This document shows, one piece after another, positions 9,813 through 18,501 of a stretch of 64,000 bases of DNA. Every line of letters begins with the position of its first letter. Position 1 is the stretch's first letter. Source of the stretch: Streptomyces sp. CG1. Its GTDB lineage: Bacteria > Actinomycetota > Actinomycetes > Streptomycetales > Streptomycetaceae. The stretch is from assembly GCF_041080625.1 (NCBI RefSeq), contig NZ_CP163518.1:3162001-3226000 (forward strand), read 5' to 3'. The translations under genes and the position numbers were made by a program. The notes beneath the pieces were generated by a model. That model was not told where the DNA came from, searched no databases, and saw only the letters and a list, made by a program, of their open reading frames with translations.

Positions 9813-9824
9813 GGCTGGACGCCC

Positions 9825-10985
9825 ATGTCGTCACGTACGTCCGACGTCCTCGTCATCGGGGGCGGAATCATCGGCCTGGTCACGGCCTGGCGCGCGGCGC
9901 AGCGCGGGCTCGCCACGGCCGTCGTGGACCCCGAGCCCGGCGGCGGGGCCGCGCAGGTCGCGGCCGGGATGCTGGCCGCGGTCACCGAACTGCACTACGG
10001 CGAGGAGACCCTGCTCGCCCTCAATCTGGAATCGGCGCGCCGCTACCCGGAGTTCGCGGCCGAGCTGACCGAGCTGACCGGTCACGACCTGGGCTATCGC
10101 CGCTGTGGCACCCTCCAGGTCGCGCTCGACGCCGATGACCGTGCCCATCTGCGCGAGCTGCACGCGCTGCAGCGACGCTGCGGCCTGGAGTCGGAGTGGC
10201 AGTCCGGGCGGGAGTGCCGGCGTCTGGAGCCGATGCTGGCGCCCGGGGTGCGCGGCGGGCTGCGGGTCGACGGCGACCACCAGATCGACCCGCGGCGGCT
10301 GGCGGCGGCCCTGGTGGCCGCGTGCGAGCGGGCCGGCGTCACGTTTCACCGGGCGTGGGCCGAGCGGCTGGACGTCGCGGGCGACCGGGCCGTCGGCGTC
10401 ACCACGACGGACGGCACCGGGCTGCGCGCCGGGCAGGTGGTGCTCGCGGCCGGCAGCCTGAGCGGACGGCTGGCGGGCGTGCCCCAGGCGCTGGTGCCGC
10501 CGGTGCGGCCGGTCAAGGGGCAGGTGCTGCGGCTGACGGTGCCGCGCCGGTACGCGCCGTTCCTCAGCCGTACCGTGCGGGCCGTCGTGCGCGGCGGCCA
10601 CGTCTATCTGGTGCCCCGCGAGAACGGCGAACTGGTCGTCGGCGCGACCAGCGAGGAGCTGGGCTGGGACACGACGGTCACCGCCGGCGGCGTGTACGAG
10701 CTGCTGCGCGACGCCCATGAGCTGGTGCCGGGCATCACCGAGCTGCCGCTCACCGAGACCCGGGCCGGACTGCGGCCCGGCTCCCCCGACAACGCGCCGC
10801 TGCTCGGCCCGTCCGGGCTCGACGGGCTGCTGCTGGCCACCGGGCACTTCCGCAACGGGGTGCTGCTGACGCCGGTCACCGGGGATGTGCTGGCCGAGGT
10901 GCTGGTGAGTGGTCAACTGCCGGACGAGGCCCGTCCGTTCACACCGCAGCGCTTCGGCGCCGTACTCCTGGAGCAGCCCGCATGA
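9825..10985 (+). CDS. thiO: Glycine oxidase ThiO
   Basis: A 386-residue FAD-dependent oxidase of the D-amino-acid oxidase family that converts glycine to dehydroglycine (iminoacetate) for the thiazole ring of thiamine. It has the Rossmann motif VLVIGGGIIGLVTAWRAAQR at residues 8-27, GMLAAVTEL after the FAD site and ETRAGLRPGSPDNAPLLGP near the C-terminus. First gene of the TPP-riboswitch operon; its stop overlaps the thiS start by four bases (ATGA), implying translational coupling. Confidence 0.95.
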   Translation: MSSRTSDVLVIGGGIIGLVTAWRAAQRGLATAVVDPEPGGGAAQVAAGMLAAVTELHYGEETLLALNLESARRYPEFAAELTELTGHDLGYRRCGTLQVALDADDRAHLRELHALQRRCGLESEWQSGRECRRLEPMLAPGVRGGLRVDGDHQIDPRRLAAALVAACERAGVTFHRAWAERLDVAGDRAVGVTTTDGTGLRAGQVVLAAGSLSGRLAGVPQALVPPVRPVKGQVLRLTVPRRYAPFLSRTVRAVVRGGHVYLVPRENGELVVGATSEELGWDTTVTAGGVYELLRDAHELVPGITELPLTETRAGLRPGSPDNAPLLGPSGLDGLLLATGHFRNGVLLTPVTGDVLAEVLVSGQLPDEARPFTPQRFGAVLLEQPA

Positions 10986-11200
10986 GCATCTCCGTGACGT
11001 TGTCCGTCTCCGTCAACGGCGAGCGCCGCGAGGTCGCCACGGGCACCTCGCTCGACGCCGTCGTACGGTCCCTGGTCACCGCGCCCTCCGGGGTGGCCGC
11101 GGCCGTCAACGAGACCGTCGTGCCGCGCGCGCAATGGGCGGGCACGACGCTGAGCGAGGGCGATCGCGTGGAGATCCTCACCGCGGTCCAGGGGGGCTGA
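10982..11200 (+). CDS. thiS: Sulfur carrier protein ThiS
   Basis: A 72-residue ubiquitin-fold protein ending in Gly-Gly (EILTAVQGG), the residues that are adenylated and thiocarboxylated to carry sulfur to ThiG. The core SVNGERREV and EGDRVEILTAV is typical. Its start overlaps the thiO stop (ATGA), and thiG follows after 3 bases. ThiF/ThiI-type activators are not in the window. Confidence 0.95.
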   Translation: MSISVTLSVSVNGERREVATGTSLDAVVRSLVTAPSGVAAAVNETVVPRAQWAGTTLSEGDRVEILTAVQGG

Positions 11201-11998
<798 letters not shown>

Positions 11999-12133
11999 AC
12001 CCGCGCTGCCGTCGCCCATCACTCCCCGTGGGGCGCGTATGGGGTGTGGGAAGCGTTACAGGTCGGCTTCAGTGGGGTGGGGAAAGCGGTCTCGGCGGAG
12101 GGAGTGTCCTTGGGCCCTCGTAGACTCCCCTGC

Positions 12134-14071
12134 GTGGATACGACCCTTCAGGACCCCCTCGTCGGGCAGGTGCTCGACGGCCGTTATCGCGTCGACGCGC
12201 GGATCGCGGTCGGCGGGATGGCCACGGTCTACCGGGCCCTGGACACCCGTCTGGACCGTGTGCTCGCGCTGAAGGTGATGCACCCGACGCTCGCGGCGGA
12301 CGGATCCTTCGTGGAGCGGTTCATCCGGGAGGCGAAGTCCGTCGCCCGGCTGGCGCACCCGAATGTCGTCCAGGTCTTCGACCAGGGGACCGACGGGTCG
12401 TACGTGTACCTGGCGATGGAGTACGTCGCCGGGTGCACCCTGCGGGACGTGCTGCGCGAGCGCGGGGCGCTGCAGCCCCGCGCGGCCCTCGACATCCTCG
12501 AGCCCGTCCTCGCCGCGCTCGGCGCCGCGCACCGGGCCGGGTTCGTGCACCGGGACATGAAGCCCGAGAACGTGCTGATAGGGGACGACGGCCGGGTCAA
12601 GGTCGCCGACTTCGGGCTGGTCCGGTCCGTGGACACCGTGACCAGCACGACCGGCGCCGTCCTCGGGACCGTGTCGTATCTGGCACCCGAGCAGATAGAG
12701 CAGGGCACCGCCGACCCGCGCGTCGACGTGTACGCGTGCGGTGTCGTGCTCTACGAGATGCTGACCGGCGGAAAGCCGCACTCCGGGGACTCCCCGGCCC
12801 AGGTGCTCTACAAGCACATCCACGAGGACGTGCCGCCGCCCTCCGCGCTGGTGCCGGGCCTGCCGTACGCGCTGGACCAGCTGGTCGCGTCGGCGACCGC
12901 GCGAATCCCGGACGCCCGGCCGCAGGATGCCGTGGCACTGCTCGCCCAGGTGCGCGAGGCGCGTCAGGGGCTGAGCACCGAGCAACTGGACACGGTGCCG
13001 CCCCAGGCGCTGTCCGCGGAGCACGACAACGCCGGGGACCGTACGAGCGTGATTCCGCGCGCGCTGACCGTACCCCGGCCGCTGCCGGTCAATGAGGACG
13101 AGCCGGCGGAGGGCCGCGTCCAGCACACCAGCCGGCTGCAGGCGCCGCCCGCCCCGTCGCCGCGGCGGTCCCGGCGGTCCGGGCGCTCCCCGCGCCTGGT
13201 GCTGACGATCGTCGCCGCCGTGCTGGTGGTGTTCGGCGTGGGCGCCGGGATCTGGTACATCAACTCCGGCCAGTTCACGAAGGTCCCTCCGCTGCTGTCG
13301 AAGACCGAGGCGCAGGCACGGGACCGGCTCAAGGCGGCCGGGCTCGACGTCGGGCAGGTCAAGCGGGAGTACAACGACACCGTCAAGCGCGGCACGGTCA
13401 TCGGCACAGATCCGGCCCCCGGCGCCAGGATCCGTGACCACGACTCGGTGACGCTGACCGTCTCGCTGGGCCCGGACACGGTGAACGTACCGGATGTGAC
13501 GGGCCGCACCCTGGCCGAGGCGCGCTCGCGGCTGCAGGCGGACGGGCTGGAGCCGGGCATGGTCACCCAGGAGTTCAGCGAGGACGTCGACCAGGGCAAG
13601 GTGATCGGCACGACACCGCAGGCGGGCACCAGACGGCATGCCGGTTCGGCGATCGCGCTGACCGTCAGCAAGGGCAGCCCGGTCGATGTGCCGGACGTCA
13701 CCGGTGACGATCTGAACGACGCCAAGCAGGCGCTGACGGACGCCGGGCTGAAGGTGCAGATCGCCTCCACGCAGGTCAACTCCGCGTTCGACAAGGGCAA
13801 GGTGGCGCAGCAGAGCCCCGGTAAGGGCGGCCAGGCCGCCGAGGGCGACACGGTGACTCTGACACTGTCCAAGGGCCCGCAGATGGTCCAGGTGCCGGAC
13901 GTGGTCGGCGACAGCGTCGACGAAGCCCACAAGGCGCTGCAGGATGCGGGCTTCAAGGTGGAGGACGACCGCGGGCTGCTCGGGCTGTTCGGCGACACCG
14001 TGAAACAGCAGTCGGTGAAGGGCGGCGACACGGCGCCCAAGGGGTCGACCATCACGATCACCATCCGCTGA
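12134..14071 (+). CDS. PknB-type Ser/Thr protein kinase with four PASTA domains
   Basis: A 645-residue transmembrane Hanks-type kinase (PkaF-like). The kinase domain spans about residues 17-280: Gly loop region VGGMATVYRA, ATP-anchoring Lys 47 (LALKVMHP), catalytic HRDMKPEN with Asp 141, and DFG with Asp 159. A Pro/Arg-rich juxtamembrane linker leads to one membrane helix (about 355-377). Four extracellular PASTA repeats follow at about 383-450, 451-518, 519-585 and 586-645, each with a VPDVTG-like start; these bind peptidoglycan fragments in relatives. GTG 12134 follows TAGACT (12121-12126) so closely that the mRNA may be leaderless. The position corresponds to M. tuberculosis PknL, which lacks PASTA domains. 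Confidence 0.95.
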   Translation: MDTTLQDPLVGQVLDGRYRVDARIAVGGMATVYRALDTRLDRVLALKVMHPTLAADGSFVERFIREAKSVARLAHPNVVQVFDQGTDGSYVYLAMEYVAGCTLRDVLRERGALQPRAALDILEPVLAALGAAHRAGFVHRDMKPENVLIGDDGRVKVADFGLVRSVDTVTSTTGAVLGTVSYLAPEQIEQGTADPRVDVYACGVVLYEMLTGGKPHSGDSPAQVLYKHIHEDVPPPSALVPGLPYALDQLVASATARIPDARPQDAVALLAQVREARQGLSTEQLDTVPPQALSAEHDNAGDRTSVIPRALTVPRPLPVNEDEPAEGRVQHTSRLQAPPAPSPRRSRRSGRSPRLVLTIVAAVLVVFGVGAGIWYINSGQFTKVPPLLSKTEAQARDRLKAAGLDVGQVKREYNDTVKRGTVIGTDPAPGARIRDHDSVTLTVSLGPDTVNVPDVTGRTLAEARSRLQADGLEPGMVTQEFSEDVDQGKVIGTTPQAGTRRHAGSAIALTVSKGSPVDVPDVTGDDLNDAKQALTDAGLKVQIASTQVNSAFDKGKVAQQSPGKGGQAAEGDTVTLTLSKGPQMVQVPDVVGDSVDEAHKALQDAGFKVEDDRGLLGLFGDTVKQQSVKGGDTAPKGSTITITIR

Positions 14072-14128
14072 CGGGAGTCACCGCAGACCGTGGTCCGACG
14101 GCCGGTGCGGGCATGACACCCTGAACAG

Positions 14129-15025
14129 GTGAGTCCGGTTCAGTCGTCGTCCCCCCAGCCCTCGTCCCTTCCGCGCAATCCCGTCGGCGGTCATGTCCCC
14201 GTGGCCGGGGGCCTGCACTCGGTGGGGATCTCGTACGCCCATGATCTGAAGGCGGAGACCGTGCAGGTCTTCGTCGCCAATCCGCGCGGGTGGGCGACGC
14301 CCGCGGGAAACCCCCGGCAGGACGAGGCGTTCCGCCAGGCGTGCGCCGAGGAGTCGATCCCCGCGTATGTGCACGCCCCCTATCTGATCAACTTCGGCTC
14401 GCACACCGAGGCGACCGTGGAGCGGTCGGTGGAGTCGCTGCGGCACTCGCTGCGGCGCGGGCGGGAGATCGGCGCGCTGGGTGTGGTGGTGCACACCGGG
14501 AGCGCGACCGGTGGGCGGGCCCGGGAGGTGGCGCTGCAGCAGGTGCGCGGGCATCTGCTGCCGCTGCTGGACGAGCTGACCCATGACGACGACCCGTTCC
14601 TGCTGCTGGAGTCGACCGCGGGGCAAGGGGCCTCGCTCTGTGCCCGCACCTGGGACTTCGGGCCGTACTTCGAGGCGCTGGACGCCCATCCCAAGCTGGG
14701 CGTGTGCCTGGACACCTGCCACATCTTCGCCGCCGGGCACGATCTGACCGGCCCGAGCGGCATGCACAAGACCCTGGACCTGCTGGTGGACACCGTCGGC
14801 GAGGGCCGGCTCAAGCTGATCCACGCCAACGATTCCAAGGACGTGGTCGGCGCGCACAAGGACCGGCATGAGAACATCGGCGCCGGCCACATCGGTGAGG
14901 ACCCGTTCCGGGCGCTCATGACCCACCCGGCGACCGAGGGTGTGCCCCTGATCATCGAGACGCCGGGCGGCAAGGAAGGGCACGCGGCGGACGTGGAGCG
15001 GCTGAAGAAGCTGCGCGACGGATAA
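14129..15025 (+). CDS. nfo: Deoxyribonuclease IV (AP endonuclease, Nfo family)
   Basis: A 298-residue TIM-barrel metallo-endonuclease of base-excision repair, cutting 5' to abasic sites. Zinc-ligand motifs are visible in order: GGHVPVAGGL, YVHAPYLINFGS, VVHTGSATGG, LLLESTAGQG, LGVCLDTCHIFAAGHDL, LIHANDSKDVVGAHKDRHEN and PLIIETPGGK. Length fits the family with a short extra N-terminus (SPVQSSSPQPSS). Start GTG at 14129. It follows the kinase gene by 57 bases without a clear terminator. Confidence 0.93.
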   Translation: MSPVQSSSPQPSSLPRNPVGGHVPVAGGLHSVGISYAHDLKAETVQVFVANPRGWATPAGNPRQDEAFRQACAEESIPAYVHAPYLINFGSHTEATVERSVESLRHSLRRGREIGALGVVVHTGSATGGRAREVALQQVRGHLLPLLDELTHDDDPFLLLESTAGQGASLCARTWDFGPYFEALDAHPKLGVCLDTCHIFAAGHDLTGPSGMHKTLDLLVDTVGEGRLKLIHANDSKDVVGAHKDRHENIGAGHIGEDPFRALMTHPATEGVPLIIETPGGKEGHAADVERLKKLRDG

Positions 15026-15058
15026 CCCTGGGGAACACCCCGGTAACCCCGCTGAGGA

Positions 15059-15691
15059 CTACAGCTCCGGACCGTCTCCCGGTTCCTCCTGGTAGGAGTA
15101 GCGCTGTTCCTTCCATGGGTCGCCGATGTTGTGGTAGCCGCGTTCTTCCCAGAATCCGCGGCGGTCGGCGGTCATGTATTCGACGCCGCGGACCCACTTG
15201 GGTCCCTTCCAGGCGTACAGGTGGGGCACGATCAGGCGGACCGGGAAGCCGTGCTCGGCGGTGAGGAGTTCGCCGTCCTTGTGGGTGGCGAAGATCGTGC
15301 GGTCCGAGGCGAAGTCGGACAGGCGGAGATTCGAGCTGAAGCCGTACTCCGCCCAGACCATCACATGGGTGACGTCCGGCGCCGGCGGGGCCAGGTCGAG
15401 GATGGTGCGGGCGGGGATGCCGCCCCACTCCGCGCCGGTCATGCTGAACTTCGTCACGCAGTGCAGATCGGCCACCACGGTGGTGTACGGCAGGGCCGTG
15501 AACTCCTCGTGGCCCCAGGTGTGCTTGTCGCCGTCGGCGGTGGCGCCGAAGACCCGGAACTCCCAGCGCTCGGGCCGGAACTTCGGGACGGGCCCGTAGT
15601 GCGTGACCGGCCAGCCGCGCTGGAGCCGCTGACCCGGCGGAAGCTCGGACCCTGCCCTTGCTCCAGACTTTCGCTCCACCGGATGACCCAT
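15059..15691 (-). CDS. Sulfite oxidase-like molybdopterin oxidoreductase (YedY-like)
   Basis: A 210-residue single-domain member of the sulfite oxidase/YedY fold. The Mo-cofactor segment includes YTTVVADLHCVTKFSMTGAEW, where the Cys of LHCVTKFS is the predicted molybdenum ligand, and VWAEYGFSSNLRLSDF. There is no signal peptide, unlike periplasmic YedY, so a cytoplasmic protein is likely; the electron partner is unknown. The ATG at 15691 gives MGHPVERKSG; a longer frame to 15826 is not supported. It is divergent from bfr. Confidence 0.87.
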   Translation of the reverse strand: MGHPVERKSGARAGSELPPGQRLQRGWPVTHYGPVPKFRPERWEFRVFGATADGDKHTWGHEEFTALPYTTVVADLHCVTKFSMTGAEWGGIPARTILDLAPPAPDVTHVMVWAEYGFSSNLRLSDFASDRTIFATHKDGELLTAEHGFPVRLIVPHLYAWKGPKWVRGVEYMTADRRGFWEERGYHNIGDPWKEQRYSYQEEPGDGPEL

Positions 15692-15877
15692 GTATCCATC
15701 CTGACAGACCTCGGGCAGTGCCCTTGACCACCCGTCCATCCTTGCCCATGAACCGGACAACAGGCACCAAGTCAGGGCGAACTTACTAAGTATCCACTTA
15801 CTGGACGATCTTCGTTGCCAATGCAATCATGCGGCCGCACACACACCTCCCCGTTTCCCGTGGAAGGAGCCTCTGCG

Positions 15878-16360
15878 ATGCAGGGCGACCCCGAGGTCAT
15901 CGAGTTCCTCAACGAGCAGCTCACCGGCGAGCTGACCGCGATCAACCAGTACTTCCTGCACGCGAAGATGCAGGAGAACTTCGGCTGGTACAAGCTCGCC
16001 AAGTACACGCGGCACGAGTCGTTCGACGAGATGAAGCACGCGGAGGTGCTCACCGACCGGATCCTGTTCCTGGAGGGGCTGCCGAACTACCAGCGGCTCT
16101 TCCACGTCCGCGTCGGACAGACCGTGAAGGAGATGTTCGAGGCCGACCGGCAGATCGAGGTGGAGGCGATCGACCGGCTCCGGCGGGGCATCAAGGTGAT
16201 GCGCGAGAAGGGCGACATCACGTCCGCGAACATCTTCGAGGACATCCTCGCCGACGAGGAGCAGCACATCGACTATCTCGACACCCAGCTGGAGCTGGTG
16301 GAGAAGCTCGGCGAGGCGCTCTACATCTCGCAGATCATCGAGCAGCCCGAGAGCAGCTAG
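15878..16360 (+). CDS. bfr: Bacterioferritin
   Basis: A 160-residue four-helix ferritin-like protein that stores iron as a 24-mer shell with inter-subunit haem. Ferroxidase ligands are in ELTAINQYFLHAKM and ESFDEMKHAEVLTDRILF, with the second pair in the EIDRL-type helix and DILADEEQHIDYLD. Met 52-type haem ligand region is present in EMKHAEVLTDRILFLEG. GGAAGGAG precedes ATG 15878. It converges on bfd, with the two stop regions overlapping by four bases. Confidence 0.96.
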   Translation: MQGDPEVIEFLNEQLTGELTAINQYFLHAKMQENFGWYKLAKYTRHESFDEMKHAEVLTDRILFLEGLPNYQRLFHVRVGQTVKEMFEADRQIEVEAIDRLRRGIKVMREKGDITSANIFEDILADEEQHIDYLDTQLELVEKLGEALYISQIIEQPESS

Positions 16361-16668
16361 GCGCTCCGCGGGAGGGGCCGAGGCAGGCCGTCGGTCACCT
16401 GCGGGCCTGTCGCGGCTGGTCGCGCAGTTCCTCGCGCCCCTTCGGAGAGCTCGCCCGGCAGCGCCGTCAGCACGGGCTTGCCCTGGTCGGCCAGCTCGCG
16501 GCGCGGGCAGGCGCCACGGCCCAGCAGTGCCTGGATCCGGCGGACACACGAACCGCAGTCCGTGCCCGCCTTGCAGGCGGAGGCTATCTGGCGGGGGGTG
16601 CAGACGCCGTCCTCCGCGTGCTGCTTGACCTGGGCCTCGGTGATGCCGAAGCAGCTGCAGACGTACAC
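16357..16668 (-). CDS. bfd: Bacterioferritin-associated ferredoxin with repeat-derived tail
   Basis: A 103-residue [2Fe-2S] protein. The first 55 residues carry the BFD-type cysteine pattern: CSCFGITEAQV, then CTPRQIASACKAGTDCGSC, which donates electrons to bacterioferritin to release iron. Usual length is about 65 residues; the extra C-terminus (ARGTARPAATGPQV and onward) is translated from a dispersed Streptomyces repeat at 16412-16445. GTG 16668 is preceded by AGGTGA. An iron box lies 50 bases upstream, and the gene overlaps bfr tail-to-tail. Confidence 0.9.
   Translation of the reverse strand: MYVCSCFGITEAQVKQHAEDGVCTPRQIASACKAGTDCGSCVRRIQALLGRGACPRRELADQGKPVLTALPGELSEGARGTARPAATGPQVTDGLPRPLPRSA
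16412..16445. repeat. Dispersed Streptomyces repeat, copy 2, inside bfd
   Basis: GCGGCTGGTCGCGCAGTTCC followed by TCGCGCCCCTTCGG is the short repeat seen at 59050-59074 (CTCGCGCAGTTCCCCGCGCC) and, in part, at 7951-8043. Here it is read in frame as the C-terminal extension of Bfd. Confidence 0.65.
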
Positions 16669-16720
16669 GCGGATTCACCTCCCGACGGGATCGCTGTCTT
16701 GGTGCCATCCCCTTGATCGG

Positions 16721-16739
16721 TGAGGCAAACCTAACCTTA
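16721..16739 (-). promoter_or_regulatory. Iron box (DtxR/DmdR-type operator) upstream of bfd
   Basis: The minus-strand sequence TAAGGTTAGGTTTGCCTCA matches the DtxR/DmdR consensus TTAGGTTAGGCTAACCTAA at 14 of 19 positions, including the full GGTTAGG half. It sits 53 bases before the bfd GTG, where an iron-loaded repressor would block transcription. Release of stored iron under starvation fits this control. Confidence 0.75.
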
Positions 16740-16769
16740 CCCGCCGCACAGGGTCCGCAAAAGTGGGGA

Positions 16770-16799
16770 GGGGCGCGGATCGCATGTGATCCGCGCCCC
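16770..16799 (-). terminator. Terminator of aroH
   Basis: A perfect 12-bp stem (ggggcgcggatc with gatccgcgcccc) and 6-nt loop lies 28 bases beyond the aroH stop and upstream of the bfd iron box. Confidence 0.75.
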
Positions 16800-16826
16800 A
16801 GACGCCCTGTAGCCCCTCCGGCCCTG

Positions 16827-18179
16827 CTACTGGTCCCGGTACATCTCCGCGACCAGGAACGCCAGGTCCAGCGACTGGCTGCGGTTCAGCCGCGGGTCGC
16901 AGGCCGTCTCGTAGCGCTGGTGCAGGTCGTCGACGAAGATCTCGTCGCCGCCGCCCACGCACTCGGTGACGTCGTCGCCGGTCAGCTCCACATGGATGCC
17001 ACCCGGGTGGGTGCCGAGCGCCTTGTGGACCTCGAAGAAGCCCTTGACCTCGTCCAGCACGTCGTCGAAGCGGCGGGTCTTGTGCCCGGAGGCCGCCTCG
17101 AAGGTGTTGCCGTGCATCGGGTCGGTCACCCAGGCCACCGTCGCACCGGACGCCGTGACCTTCTCCACCAGCTCGGGAAGCTTGTCGCGGATCTTGTCGG
17201 CGCCCATCCGGACGATGAAGGTCAGCCGGCCCGGCTCCCGCTCGGGGTCGAGACGGTCGATGTACTTCAGCGCGTCCTCGGCCGTCGTGGACGGGCCGAG
17301 CTTGATGCCGATCGGGTTGCGGATCTGCGAGGCGAACTCGATGTGCGCGTGGTCCAGCTGCCGGGTGCGCTCACCGATCCACACCATGTGCGCGGAGACG
17401 TCGTACAGCTTGCCCGTGCGCGAGTCGACCCGGGTCAGGGCGGACTCGTAGTCCAGCAGCAGCGCCTCGTGCGAGGAGTACAGCTCGACGGTCTTGAACT
17501 CCTCCGGGTCCGTGCCACAGGCCCGCATGAAGTTCAGCGCGTTGTCGATCTCGCGGGCGAGCTGCTCGTAACGCTGGCCCGACGGCGAGGTCTTCACGAA
17601 GTCCTGGTTCCAGGCGTGCACCTGGCGCAGGTCCGCGTAACCGCCGGTGGTGAAGGCGCGCACCAGGTTCAGCGTGGACGCCGAGGCGTGGTACATGCGC
17701 TTCAGCCGCTCGGGGTCCGGAATGCGGGACGCCTCGGTGAAGTCGAAGCCGTTGACGGAGTCGCCCCGGTACACCGGGAGCGTCACTCCGTCGCGGGTCT
17801 CCATCGGCTTGGAGCGGGGCTTGGAGTACTGCCCGGCGATACGGCCGACCTTCACCACGGGCACGGCGGCCGCATAGGTGAGGACGGCACCCATCTGGAG
17901 CAGGGTCTTCAGCTTGTTGCGGATGTGGTCGGCGGACACCGCGTCGAAGGCCTCGGCGCAGTCGCCGCCCTGGAGGAGGAACGCCTCACCCCTGGCGACG
18001 GCCGCCATCCGGGCGCGCAGCTGGTCGCACTCGCCCGCGAAGACGAGCGGCGGATACGACTCGAGGTCCGCGATCACTGCGCGCAGAGCCTCGGCGTCGG
18101 GGTACTCGGGCTGCTGCGCCGCGGGCAGGTCTCGCCAGGTGTTGCCAGCGCTCGGGCTGGTCTTAGCGTTCACGGTCAC
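16827..18179 (-). CDS. aroH: 3-deoxy-7-phosphoheptulonate synthase, class II
   Basis: A 450-residue plant/actinobacterial-type (class II) DAHP synthase, the first step of the shikimate pathway, joining phosphoenolpyruvate and erythrose 4-phosphate. Diagnostic stretches are LLQGGDCAEAFD, the YRGDSVNGFDF loop, SSHEALLLDYE, GIKLGPSTT, WVTDPMHGNT and ELTGDDVTECVGG. Two GTG codons are possible (18179 and 18173); the first gives VTVNAKTSPS. There is no clear Shine-Dalgarno. The gene is divergent from trpL-trpE, so the entry and Trp branch of aromatic synthesis share a control region. Confidence 0.95.
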   Translation of the reverse strand: MTVNAKTSPSAGNTWRDLPAAQQPEYPDAEALRAVIADLESYPPLVFAGECDQLRARMAAVARGEAFLLQGGDCAEAFDAVSADHIRNKLKTLLQMGAVLTYAAAVPVVKVGRIAGQYSKPRSKPMETRDGVTLPVYRGDSVNGFDFTEASRIPDPERLKRMYHASASTLNLVRAFTTGGYADLRQVHAWNQDFVKTSPSGQRYEQLAREIDNALNFMRACGTDPEEFKTVELYSSHEALLLDYESALTRVDSRTGKLYDVSAHMVWIGERTRQLDHAHIEFASQIRNPIGIKLGPSTTAEDALKYIDRLDPEREPGRLTFIVRMGADKIRDKLPELVEKVTASGATVAWVTDPMHGNTFEAASGHKTRRFDDVLDEVKGFFEVHKALGTHPGGIHVELTGDDVTECVGGGDEIFVDDLHQRYETACDPRLNRSQSLDLAFLVAEMYRDQ

Positions 18180-18281
18180 GCCGTAAACATTACGGGGTCG
18201 TGTCGTAAGCCCCCTCTTCTGGCTCGAGGGGTGAGACGCGATGACTGTCCCGTGGACGCCGCGGGCGGCGGACGCGTGCGG

Positions 18282-18287
18282 TAGGGT
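18282..18287 (+). promoter_or_regulatory. -10 box of the trpL-trpE transcript
   Basis: TAGGGT ends 7 bases before the trpL ATG, so transcription probably starts at or one base before that ATG and trpL is read from a leaderless mRNA. No clear -35 element is seen. Confidence 0.55.
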
Positions 18288-18294
18288 CACTGTC

Positions 18295-18363
18295 ATGTTC
18301 GCGCTTTCGACCCAGAACCGCACCCAGAACTGGTGGTGGACCGCTTCTCCGGCGGCCCGCTGA
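18295..18363 (+). CDS. trpL: Trp leader peptide (attenuation)
   Basis: A 22-codon ORF, too short for routine gene calling, encodes a peptide with three consecutive Trp codons (TGGTGGTGG) at residues 13-15 in the context TQNWWWTASP. It precedes a strong hairpin and then the anthranilate synthase gene, the classic attenuation layout: stalling at Trp codons when charged tRNA-Trp is scarce would prevent the downstream terminator forming. TAGGGT just upstream suggests leaderless translation. Confidence 0.92.
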   Translation: MFALSTQNRTQNWWWTASPAAR

Positions 18364-18383
18364 TCGCGCGTACCAAGACTTCG

Positions 18384-18410
18384 CGAAGGCCGCCCGAGGG
18401 GCGGCCTTCG
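18384..18410 (+). terminator. Attenuator terminator hairpin
   Basis: A perfect 12-bp stem (cgaaggccgccc with gggcggccttcg) and 3-nt loop sits 21 bases after the trpL stop and 91 bases before trpE. There is no U-run. A competing antiterminator would have to involve the preceding tgatcgcgcgtaccaagact region. Confidence 0.8.
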
Positions 18411-18501
18411 GTGTGTCCGGGGCCGTTCCTCACCGATATCGATCGCGTCGACCGACGTCGACATACACCGACCGACATCGCCGGAAGAGGAACCGAGGAC
18501 C

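Noticed and set aside
15131..15727. 198-codon plus-strand frame opposite the molybdoprotein gene
   Set aside because: It lies entirely antisense to a gene with clear family motifs and has a typical mirror-frame composition.
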